Source: Lysinibacillus pinottii (GTDB lineage: Bacteria > Bacillota > Bacilli > Bacillales_A > Planococcaceae). Taken from it: DNA of 64,000 bases. Position 1 is the first letter of the stretch, and every line of letters starts with the position of its first letter. The translations under genes and the position numbers were made by a program. Of the stretch, positions 41,802-48,958 are shown piece after piece. The notes under the pieces are model-generated. The model was not told where the DNA came from and did not search any database. It was given only the letters and a program-made list of their open reading frames with translations. Location: NCBI RefSeq assembly GCF_024753545.1, contig NZ_JANTOO010000007.1, forward strand, positions 136,073-200,072. Direction: 5' to 3'.

Positions 41802-41866
41802 TGGTAATAAGAAAAACGATTAAAGAACGAGGTAGCAATTACTAGTGAAAAATCGTTGAATAATGA

Positions 41867-41941
41867 GCTGGCTAGTCAAACTAGAGGCGTTTTAACAAAG
41901 GCATGTTTTTTGGGTGTCTTTAGTTAGAACGCCTTTTTTTG
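41867..41941 (+). ncRNA. Sulfur-operon leader 2: candidate attenuator before cysH
   Basis: A small hairpin GCT-GG-CTAG-TCAAA-CTAG-AGGC (41867-41888) shares its AGGC with the 5' base of a long terminator stem (AGGCGTTTTAAC..AAGGCA pairing with TGTCTTT..GTTAGAACGCCT, then TTTTTTT). An upstream hairpin AACGATT/AATCGTT (41817-41857) is also present. The cysH ribosome site follows 6 bp later. Confidence 0.6.
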
Positions 41942-41957
41942 CTATGAGGGGGATTCT

Positions 41958-42659
41958 ATGTTAACACATGCAAATTGGCAAGAACCAAACATTAATTTTC
42001 AAGTTGATGAAATGTATAGGGGAGCATTAGAGGTTTTACGATGGAGCTATCAAGAGTATGGGAATGAAATAGTTTATGCCTGTAGCTTTGGGATTGAGGG
42101 CATAGTCTTAATTGATCTCATTTCGAAGGTAAAGCCAAATGCAACCATTGTCTTTTTAGATACAGATGTCCATTTTAAAGAGACCTATGAAACGATCCGG
42201 CGAGTAAAAGAAAAATATCCACAATTAAACATTGTGATGAAAAAGTCTGCACTCACACTTGAACAACAAGCAGCTCAATATGGTGAAGAACTTTGGAAGT
42301 CAGATCCAAATCAATGCTGTGCTATACGCAAGATTAAGCCGCTACATGAAGCCCTTTCAGGCACAAAGGCTTGGATATCTGGTTTACGACGTGAACAATC
42401 GCCAACACGTCAACAAACAAATTTTCTTAATCGTGATGATAAATTTAAGTCGATTAAAGTTTGCCCACTTATCCATTGGACTTGGAAGGATGTTTGGCGC
42501 TATGTCTCGAAAAACAATCTGCCATACAATCCGTTGCATGATCAAGGCTATCCAAGTATCGGTTGTGAGCATTGTACAAAGCCGGCATTTACGATGGATG
42601 ATTTACGTTCAGGTAGATGGCAAGGCTCTGGGAAGACAGAATGTGGGTTACATGAATAA
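41958..42659 (+). CDS. cysH: Phosphoadenylyl-sulfate/adenylyl-sulfate reductase CysH
   Basis: Thioredoxin-dependent reductase (233 residues) releasing sulfite from activated sulfate. The nucleotide-binding part includes YACSFGIEGIVLIDL and IVFLDTDVHF. The CC pair in NQCCAIRKIKPL and CEHC near residue 215 form the [4Fe-4S] signature, so the enzyme can use APS, and likely PAPS, as in B. subtilis. The active-site Cys is in GKTECGLHE. It is the first gene of cysH-cysP-sat-cysC. ATG 41958 has GAGGGGG upstream. Confidence 0.93.
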   Translation: MLTHANWQEPNINFQVDEMYRGALEVLRWSYQEYGNEIVYACSFGIEGIVLIDLISKVKPNATIVFLDTDVHFKETYETIRRVKEKYPQLNIVMKKSALTLEQQAAQYGEELWKSDPNQCCAIRKIKPLHEALSGTKAWISGLRREQSPTRQQTNFLNRDDKFKSIKVCPLIHWTWKDVWRYVSKNNLPYNPLHDQGYPSIGCEHCTKPAFTMDDLRSGRWQGSGKTECGLHE

Positions 42660-42671
42660 AGGAGTTATGCC

Positions 42672-43736
42672 ATGCTTGAATATTTTGCCATAGCTATTAG
42701 TTTATTTTTTGCCATGAATATAGGTGCAAGTGGGGCAGCAGCTTCAATGGGAGTTGCTTATGGGGCAGGTGCTATTAAAAAGGCTTGGCAAGCATTATTA
42801 TTATGCGCCATAGGCGTTTATAGCGGAGCGGTGTTGGGCGGAGGAGAAGTAGTCAAAACGATTAGCTCAGGTATTATGCCTCAGGAGTACATTACGGTTA
42901 AAATTGTTATCATTATTTTAATTTCTGCAACAAGCAGTTTATTTTTTGCCAACCTTTTAGGCATCCCATTATCTACCAGTGAGGTTACCGTCGGCGCAGT
43001 TGTTGGTGTGGGAATAGCTTATAAAGTGTTATTCGTCCAATCTTTGCTGGTCATTATGTCCTTTTGGGTTATTGTCCCACTTATAGCTTTTGTAATGGCC
43101 CTTATATTGGGGAAGTTGTTATATAAATTACAACTTAGGGGGCTATTAAAAGATCATCCGATTTTAACGATTCTACTTGTATTAGCAGGATTTTTTGAAG
43201 CCTTTTCGGCAGGTATGAATAACGTGGCGAATGCAGTTGGGCCGCTGGTAGGTGCTGGCATGATGGATGTTACTATCGGCATTATGCTTGGGGGTGGATT
43301 TGTAGCTGCAGGAGCTATCCTACTTGGTAAACGAGTTCTTGAAACAAACGGTAAAAAAATTATGCGTTTTCAAAAGGCAGAGGGTATTTTAATTTCAAGT
43401 ACTGGGGCGCTACTCGTAGGCATAAGCTCTATTTTTGGACTTCCAGTACCACTAACGCAAGTAACATCTTCCTCTATTATCGGCATGGGAATGGCGAAAA
43501 ACGGAAAACAAATTTTTCATAAGCATATTGTGAAAAAGATTATTCGTATATGGGTTGTATCCCCCATCTTTTCATTAGCCATTTCTTATTTTTTAGTACA
43601 GTTGTTTTTAGAAAAAGATCTATATGCGGTTATTATAAATGGCAGCATTATCGTTGGAACGCTTGGAGTTATTAGTTTAATGCGTACCATTCGAGAAGAA
43701 GAGCAATCCATATATGATGCAGGTGAGGGAATTTAA
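42672..43736 (+). CDS. cysP: PiT-family sulfate permease CysP
   Basis: Membrane transporter (354 residues, about 10-11 helices) of the inorganic phosphate transporter family. The duplicated signature reads MNIGASGAAASMGVAYGAGAIKK and GMNNVANAVGPLVGAGMM. Its place between cysH and sat copies the B. subtilis operon, where CysP is a sulfate permease, so sulfate is the inferred substrate. It gives the cell a second uptake route beside Sbp-CysTWA. It lies 12 bp after cysH. Confidence 0.88.
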   Translation: MLEYFAIAISLFFAMNIGASGAAASMGVAYGAGAIKKAWQALLLCAIGVYSGAVLGGGEVVKTISSGIMPQEYITVKIVIIILISATSSLFFANLLGIPLSTSEVTVGAVVGVGIAYKVLFVQSLLVIMSFWVIVPLIAFVMALILGKLLYKLQLRGLLKDHPILTILLVLAGFFEAFSAGMNNVANAVGPLVGAGMMDVTIGIMLGGGFVAAGAILLGKRVLETNGKKIMRFQKAEGILISSTGALLVGISSIFGLPVPLTQVTSSSIIGMGMAKNGKQIFHKHIVKKIIRIWVVSPIFSLAISYFLVQLFLEKDLYAVIINGSIIVGTLGVISLMRTIREEEQSIYDAGEGI

Positions 43737-43814
43737 TTTTACTAGTGTTACTACATCATTGATGTTGATCTTACTATTAAACTTAGTATTTAACTAGAAT
43801 TAGGAGGAGATAAT

Positions 43815-44954
43815 ATGAGTTTACAACCACATGGAGGGTTTCTTGTGCAAGCTTTTCATCCCGATAAGGAAATAACATCTATTCATAAGGAGATTGAGCT
43901 GGATGCCATTTCTTTGAGCGATTTAGAGTTAATTGCCATAGGAGGCTACAGTCCCATCCAAGGGTTTTTAACACAAGCAGATTATGAATCTGTGGTGGAA
44001 AAAAGTCGATTAGTATCAGGTATAGTATGGAGTATTCCAATTACCCTCCCAGTGACGGAAGAGAAAGCAGCAACCTTACAACCTGGTGAAGAGGTAAAAC
44101 TAGTCTATCAAGGTGAAACTTTTGGTGTTATTCAGGTGGCTGATATTTTTGAGCCGAATAAGCGAAAAGAGGCTTTACTTGTTTATGGCACTGAGGATTT
44201 AGCACATCCTGGAGTTCACAAGCTACATGAACGTCCTGCCATATATGTTGGTGGAAAAATTACGTTAATTAAACGTCTAGCACAAAAGTTTCCTACGTAT
44301 TCATTTGATCCAGTGGAAACCCGACAACTATTTGCTTCAAAGGGTTGGCAAACCATTGTGGGCTTTCAAACGCGTAACCCAGTGCATCGGGCCCATGAAT
44401 ATATCCAAAAGGCAGCACTTGAAACGATAGATGGTTTATTTTTAAACCCTCTTGTTGGTGAAACAAAATCGGATGATGTATCTGCGGCTATCCGTATGGA
44501 GAGCTATGAGATTTTATTGAAAAATTACTATCCTGAAAATCGTGTGCAATTAGGTGTATTTCCAGCTGCTATGCGTTACGCAGGACCAAGGGAGGCCATT
44601 TTCCATGCGCTTGTAAGGAAAAATTATGGCTGTACACATTTTATCGTGGGTAGAGATCATGCAGGTGTTGGGGATTACTATGGCACGTACGATGCCCAAA
44701 AAATCTTTGAACAGTTTAAGGAAGATGAATTAGGGATTATTCCATTGAAGTTTGAGCATAGTTTTTATTGTCAGCAGTGTGAAGGGATGGCTACTACAAA
44801 AACTTGTCCCCATGATAGCTCTGCCCATATTATTTTATCAGGTACAAAAGTACGAGAGATGCTTCGCAATGGAGAAGTACCACCAAGTACATTTAGCCGT
44901 AAAGAGGTAGTAGACGTACTAATAAAAGGCATGCAGAAGGAGGTAGTCAAATGA
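43815..44954 (+). CDS. sat: Sulfate adenylyltransferase
   Basis: ATP sulfurylase (379 residues) forming APS from sulfate and ATP. The catalytic motifs are VGFQTRNPVHRAHEY (with HxxH) and GRDHAGVGDYYGTYDAQ; MRYAGPREAIFHALVRKNYGC is also present. It is the monofunctional bacterial type. The ATG follows TAGGAGGAG. The stop overlaps cysC by four bases (ATGA), so the two activation enzymes are coupled. A 78-bp spacer from cysP shows no hairpin. Confidence 0.95.
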   Translation: MSLQPHGGFLVQAFHPDKEITSIHKEIELDAISLSDLELIAIGGYSPIQGFLTQADYESVVEKSRLVSGIVWSIPITLPVTEEKAATLQPGEEVKLVYQGETFGVIQVADIFEPNKRKEALLVYGTEDLAHPGVHKLHERPAIYVGGKITLIKRLAQKFPTYSFDPVETRQLFASKGWQTIVGFQTRNPVHRAHEYIQKAALETIDGLFLNPLVGETKSDDVSAAIRMESYEILLKNYYPENRVQLGVFPAAMRYAGPREAIFHALVRKNYGCTHFIVGRDHAGVGDYYGTYDAQKIFEQFKEDELGIIPLKFEHSFYCQQCEGMATTKTCPHDSSAHIILSGTKVREMLRNGEVPPSTFSRKEVVDVLIKGMQKEVVK

Positions 44955-45544
44955 GTTCAAATATTGTTTGGCATGAAGCCTCTGTTACAAAAGATGAGCG
45001 TCGCTCTCAAAATAAACATCAAAGCTTTATTTTATGGTTTACGGGTTTGTCTGCTTCAGGAAAATCATCTATAGCCAATGCATTTGCCCGTCAATTATAT
45101 GAAAGGGGTAATCAAGCTTTTGTGTTGGATGGCGATAATGTCCGTCATGGCTTAAATAAGGATTTAGGTTTTGATGAGTCAGGGCGTAAAGAAAACATCC
45201 GTCGTATAGGGGAAGTTTCGAAGCTTTTTATAGAAAGCGGTCAAATTGTGCTAACGGCATTTATTTCACCTTATCGAGAAGATCGTCAAGTAGTTCGTGA
45301 GCTTGTTGAAGATGGTGAATTTATAGAAGTCTTTGTAAAGTGTTCAGTAGAAACATGTGAAAAAAGGGATCCAAAGGGACTATATAAAAAAGCTAGAAAA
45401 GCAGAGATTGCAAATTTTACTGGTATTAGCGCTCCTTATGAGGAACCCGAAAACCCAGAAATTATTTTAGATTCAGAACATCATACTGTAGAAGAATGTG
45501 TGGAACAGTTGACTAGTATTTTAACTGCCAAAGGCTATATTTAA
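44951..45544 (+). CDS. cysC: Adenylyl-sulfate kinase
   Basis: APS kinase (197 residues) making PAPS. The P-loop is FTGLSASGKSSIANAF; DGDNVRHGLNKDLGF binds APS, and the lid segment DPKGLYKKARKAEIANFTGI is typical. It is the last gene of the cysH operon, overlapping sat by four bases. A bidirectional terminator separates it from the convergent mrp operon. Confidence 0.95.
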   Translation: MSSNIVWHEASVTKDERRSQNKHQSFILWFTGLSASGKSSIANAFARQLYERGNQAFVLDGDNVRHGLNKDLGFDESGRKENIRRIGEVSKLFIESGQIVLTAFISPYREDRQVVRELVEDGEFIEVFVKCSVETCEKRDPKGLYKKARKAEIANFTGISAPYEEPENPEIILDSEHHTVEECVEQLTSILTAKGYI

Positions 45545-45557
45545 CTAACCAATAAAA

Positions 45558-45593
45558 AAATCTGCTCGTTCATAATGATTGAGCAGATTTTTT
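45558..45593. terminator. Bidirectional terminator between cysC and mrpG
   Basis: AAATCTGCTC pairs with GAGCAGATTT, flanked by an A-run and a T-run. Confidence 0.9.
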
Positions 45594-45600
45594 ATATGTT

Positions 45601-45969
45601 TTATCGAACATCTTGTTCTTTTTTCATTCTGTCAATTTCAGGGCCTAATTCATCACGTACTGTACCTTTCCAAGGCTTTACACCAGCAATATAAGAGGAT
45701 CGAGTCATAATATGTCCTCCAACAGGGCCAGTGATGAAGAGGAATAGTATACCTAATAATATACGTGGATTAAAATGATCTTCAATTAGCCAAAAGTGAA
45801 AGAATACACCAATTAGTACGCACATAACACCAAGTGTAGCACTTTTTGAGGCAGCATGTGCTCGCGTATATAAATCAGGTAGGCGGATAAGCCCAATGGC
45901 TGTGACGACAATAAAAAGTACTCCAACAGAAATGAAAAAAATAACTAAACTATTAGCGAGAATTGTCAC
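45601..45969 (-). CDS. mrpG: Na+/H+ antiporter subunit MrpG
   Basis: Small membrane subunit (122 residues, three helices) of the Mrp Na+/H+ antiporter. LIRLPDLYTRAHAASKSATLG is the PhaG/MnhG signature. It is the last gene of mrpABCDEFG and overlaps mrpF by 17 bp. The C-terminal 25 residues are charged and cytoplasmic. Confidence 0.92.
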   Translation of the reverse strand: MTILANSLVIFFISVGVLFIVVTAIGLIRLPDLYTRAHAASKSATLGVMCVLIGVFFHFWLIEDHFNPRILLGILFLFITGPVGGHIMTRSSYIAGVKPWKGTVRDELGPEIDRMKKEQDVR

Positions 45970-46234
45970 GTTTAATGATATCTCCTTTCTCTATGAATTT
46001 AGAGAAAGCAACTGTCCCAATAAATGATAAAATAGCTAGTAATAAAATAATCTCAAGGAAGAAGCTTGTTTCCACTAGTATTGAAAATAATCCAATCAAG
46101 GAAATAAGAGAGACACCCAGTGAATCCAAAGCGACAACACGGTCAGATGCAGAAGGTCCTTTAATCATTCGATAAATGACCGCAATCATCGATAAGCAAA
46201 TCACTACAATGACTGCAATAATAAATGTTGTCAT
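45953..46234 (-). CDS. mrpF: Na+/H+ antiporter subunit MrpF
   Basis: A 93-residue subunit with three helices. MIKGPSASDRVVALDSLGV is the PhaF/MnhF signature; the family is also linked to bile acid/cholate resistance. It overlaps mrpE by four bases and mrpG by 17. Confidence 0.92.
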   Translation of the reverse strand: MTTFIIAVIVVICLSMIAVIYRMIKGPSASDRVVALDSLGVSLISLIGLFSILVETSFFLEIILLLAILSFIGTVAFSKFIEKGDIIKRDNSR

Positions 46235-46710
46235 GATTTACTCACCTCCAAAATCGCTTTCTCAAATGAATCTCGAATGGAAGCAACAGCCTCATCCACA
46301 TCGTTTATATCAATAGCATGTACATATAATGTTTTAGCATCATCGGATACATGTACGACTACAGTCCCGGGCGTTAAAGTAATAAGGCTGGATAGTAAAG
46401 TGATTTCCCAGTCTTCCGTTAATACAGTAGGGTAAGCAAAAAAGGCAGGCTGCATGTCCAATTTAGGCTTTAATACTACCTTCAGGACTTGCACATTCGC
46501 TAATACTAACTCTTTAAAGAACAGCGAAGTCAATTTTAAAATGGCCCATAGTCGGTAGACATAAAGACGAGACTTAAAAAATCTTCGCATTATTATGAGC
46601 AGAATGATACCCATTAAGAACCCAATTATAAAGCCGGTTGCTGTGTAATTAGAGGATAGGAACATCCATACGAAGGCAAGTACAAAGTTTAAAATCATTT
46701 GAAATGCCAT
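46231..46710 (-). CDS. mrpE: Na+/H+ antiporter subunit MrpE
   Basis: A 159-residue subunit with two or three N-terminal helices and a cytoplasmic domain. ILANVQVLKVVLKPKL-like VLANVQVLKVVLKPKLDMQP and LLSSLITLTPGTVVVHVSDD are characteristic of MrpE/MnhE. It lies four bases after mrpD on the minus strand and overlaps mrpF. Confidence 0.92.
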   Translation of the reverse strand: MAFQMILNFVLAFVWMFLSSNYTATGFIIGFLMGIILLIIMRRFFKSRLYVYRLWAILKLTSLFFKELVLANVQVLKVVLKPKLDMQPAFFAYPTVLTEDWEITLLSSLITLTPGTVVVHVSDDAKTLYVHAIDINDVDEAVASIRDSFEKAILEVSKS

Positions 46711-46714
46711 AGCG

Positions 46715-48208
46715 TTAATCCCCCTTCATCACAGCATCTATATAGATAGATGGATCATTTAAAAGTTTTGCTGCATCGTCCATAAATGGCGTCATCCATT
46801 CGGAACCCACACCATATACGACAGAAATAAGTACTAATAGGGCTGAAGGCATAAACAGCATCTTGTAGATAGATTTGTCAACGGTACCCTTTGTTTCTTT
46901 CTCCTCGCCCCAAAAGGCATAGATGAAGATACGGATGACTGATAGTAGTACGAGCAGCGAGGACGCTAATATGAAAATACTACTCCACATATTTCCCGCT
47001 TCAAAACCACCTTGTACAATCAAAAGTTTGCCCACAAATCCGCTAAGTGGTGGAATTCCGGCTAAGCCAAATGCTGCAATTAAATAACACCAACCAAGCA
47101 CCGGGTATTTCTTCATCAGGCCACCCATCTTACGCAAATCAGATGTACCTGTAATGTAGATGATAATACCGATTAACATAAAGAGTGCAGCCTTTATGAG
47201 CATATCGTGTACTAAATAAAACATCGCTCCCTTTAAAGAAGCTTCATTCATTTGTGAGACACCAAATAAAATAACTCCTACAGCAATGACAATATTGTAG
47301 ATAATAATAAGTTTGACATCAAAGTAGGCGAGTGCCCCAATGCATCCAGCTACAATTGTAGCAATGGCAAGTACCATCAATAAATCATGAGTATATGATA
47401 AATCGTGTACAAAGAATAGTGTATAGGTACGTGTAATTGCATAGACACCTACCTTTGTGAGCAATGCACCGAATAGTGTTAATACAGGTATAGGCGCTGC
47501 TGCATACGAAGTAGGAAGCCAAAAATACAATGGGAAAATGGCTGCTTTTAATCCGAAAACCATTAAAAAGAGTACAGCTATAACCGTAATGATACCTGGC
47601 TGATTGATTTCAGCTATTTTAACGGCAATATCAGCCATGTTCAATGTTCCTACAACCGAGTATAAAAAGGCTACGGTAATGACAAATAAGGCCGACGAAA
47701 TAACATTAATTAAAATATATTTGATCGATCCTTTCAGTTGCCCTTTCTCGCCACCTAGCACGATCAGTAAATATGAAGCCATTAATAATACTTCGAAGAA
47801 AACGAATAAGTTAAAAATATCACCTGTAGTAAAAGCCCCATTAACCCCAGTTAAAATAAACATGATACCAGGGTAATAAAAGAATCTTTCCCGTTCCTTC
47901 GTAATAGAACCAAAGCCATACCAAACAACAAAAAAAGCAATTAACAATGTTGTTGTAACGAGCAATGCGGATACCATATCAGAAACCATGGTAATGCCAT
48001 AAGGGACAGGCCAATCTCCAAAGGTAACCTTTTGGATACCATCATGTTTCACTTTCAATAGAAGTGAAATGGCAGTAATCAAGGATATCCCGATTCCAAG
48101 TAATGAAAATGTTCGTTGATACATTAAATTTTTTTGCCCAAACATTAAAATCATACCGAAGAAAAACGGAATGATGATAGGCAGCAGTAGGAAGTTATTC
48201 ATCCTCAT
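46715..48208 (-). CDS. mrpD: Na+/H+ antiporter subunit MrpD
   Basis: Large membrane subunit (about 497 residues, 14 helices) homologous to complex I NuoN/NuoM. The proton-channel lysine region (GLKAAIFPLYFWLPTSYAAA) and LVHDMLIKAALFML are visible. Start choices are GTG 48211, ATG 48208 and ATG 48202; I use 48208 because GAGAGGAAG lies 5 bases upstream. Its start overlaps the end of mrpC. It works with MrpA as one of the two ion-conducting subunits. Confidence 0.92.
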   Translation of the reverse strand: MRMNNFLLLPIIIPFFFGMILMFGQKNLMYQRTFSLLGIGISLITAISLLLKVKHDGIQKVTFGDWPVPYGITMVSDMVSALLVTTTLLIAFFVVWYGFGSITKERERFFYYPGIMFILTGVNGAFTTGDIFNLFVFFEVLLMASYLLIVLGGEKGQLKGSIKYILINVISSALFVITVAFLYSVVGTLNMADIAVKIAEINQPGIITVIAVLFLMVFGLKAAIFPLYFWLPTSYAAAPIPVLTLFGALLTKVGVYAITRTYTLFFVHDLSYTHDLLMVLAIATIVAGCIGALAYFDVKLIIIYNIVIAVGVILFGVSQMNEASLKGAMFYLVHDMLIKAALFMLIGIIIYITGTSDLRKMGGLMKKYPVLGWCYLIAAFGLAGIPPLSGFVGKLLIVQGGFEAGNMWSSIFILASSLLVLLSVIRIFIYAFWGEEKETKGTVDKSIYKMLFMPSALLVLISVVYGVGSEWMTPFMDDAAKLLNDPSIYIDAVMKGD

Positions 48209-48536
48209 CACTTCCTCTCATTAAGCTAATATCATCAGTTTGTAGCTCCTGATAGGAACGATATGCTAGCACAAGGAAAAACGCTGTGACGCCAAAGCTA
48301 ATAACAATAGCGGTTAAAATAAGTGCCTGGGGTAATGGATCTGCAAAGGGTTTAGCTCCTTCGTTTAACACGGGTGGAGCCTCACCACCAAGACCACCCA
48401 TCGTTAATATCAGTAGGTGAGCACCGTGACTTAAAAGTCCCGTACCAATAATAATTCGTAATAAACTTTTTGATAAAATTAAATAGACAGCTGCCATAAA
48501 GAGGAAGCCAATGACAAAGGCCATAATTATTTCCAT
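48195..48536 (-). CDS. mrpC: Na+/H+ antiporter subunit MrpC
   Basis: A 113-residue subunit with three helices, homologous to NuoK. GLLSHGAHLLILTMGGL and DPLPQALILTAIVISFGVTA are characteristic. It overlaps mrpB by one base and mrpD by about 14. Confidence 0.93.
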   Translation of the reverse strand: MEIIMAFVIGFLFMAAVYLILSKSLLRIIIGTGLLSHGAHLLILTMGGLGGEAPPVLNEGAKPFADPLPQALILTAIVISFGVTAFFLVLAYRSYQELQTDDISLMRGSDEDE

Positions 48537-48958
48537 TATTCATCCTCTCCAATCGTTTGAATAATGGTCATCGTAACACCCACAACAACCAGATAGACAC
48601 CGCTATCAAAAAGCATAGCCGTGTGTAAAGACTGTTTGCCTAGAAGCGGTAAATCGAAATAATTAAAGAAATGCGTAAAAAAAGGTTCGCCAACAAACAT
48701 AGGAAATGCCGCAGTGGCAAGGGCTAATAATAAACCAATAGCCGTTAAATACGTGTAATTAATAGGTAAAATATGTCGTACAGTACGAATATCAAAGGCT
48801 AACACTAATAGCACGATGGCACTGGAGGTTAAAAGTCCTCCAACAAAGCCACCACCAGGCGTGTAATGACCTGCTAAAAAAATATGAATGGAGAAGAAGA
48901 AAATAATGAAAAATACAATTTTAGCCGTAAATTGTATTATCACATCATTTGTTTTCAT
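48536..48958 (-). CDS. mrpB: Na+/H+ antiporter subunit MrpB
   Basis: A 140-residue subunit with four helices. GHYTPGGGFVGGLLTSSAIVL is the MnhB signature. Together with the C-terminal part of MrpA it corresponds to complex I NuoJ-like elements. It overlaps mrpA by 14 bases. Confidence 0.93.
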   Translation of the reverse strand: MKTNDVIIQFTAKIVFFIIFFFSIHIFLAGHYTPGGGFVGGLLTSSAIVLLVLAFDIRTVRHILPINYTYLTAIGLLLALATAAFPMFVGEPFFTHFFNYFDLPLLGKQSLHTAMLFDSGVYLVVVGVTMTIIQTIGEDE

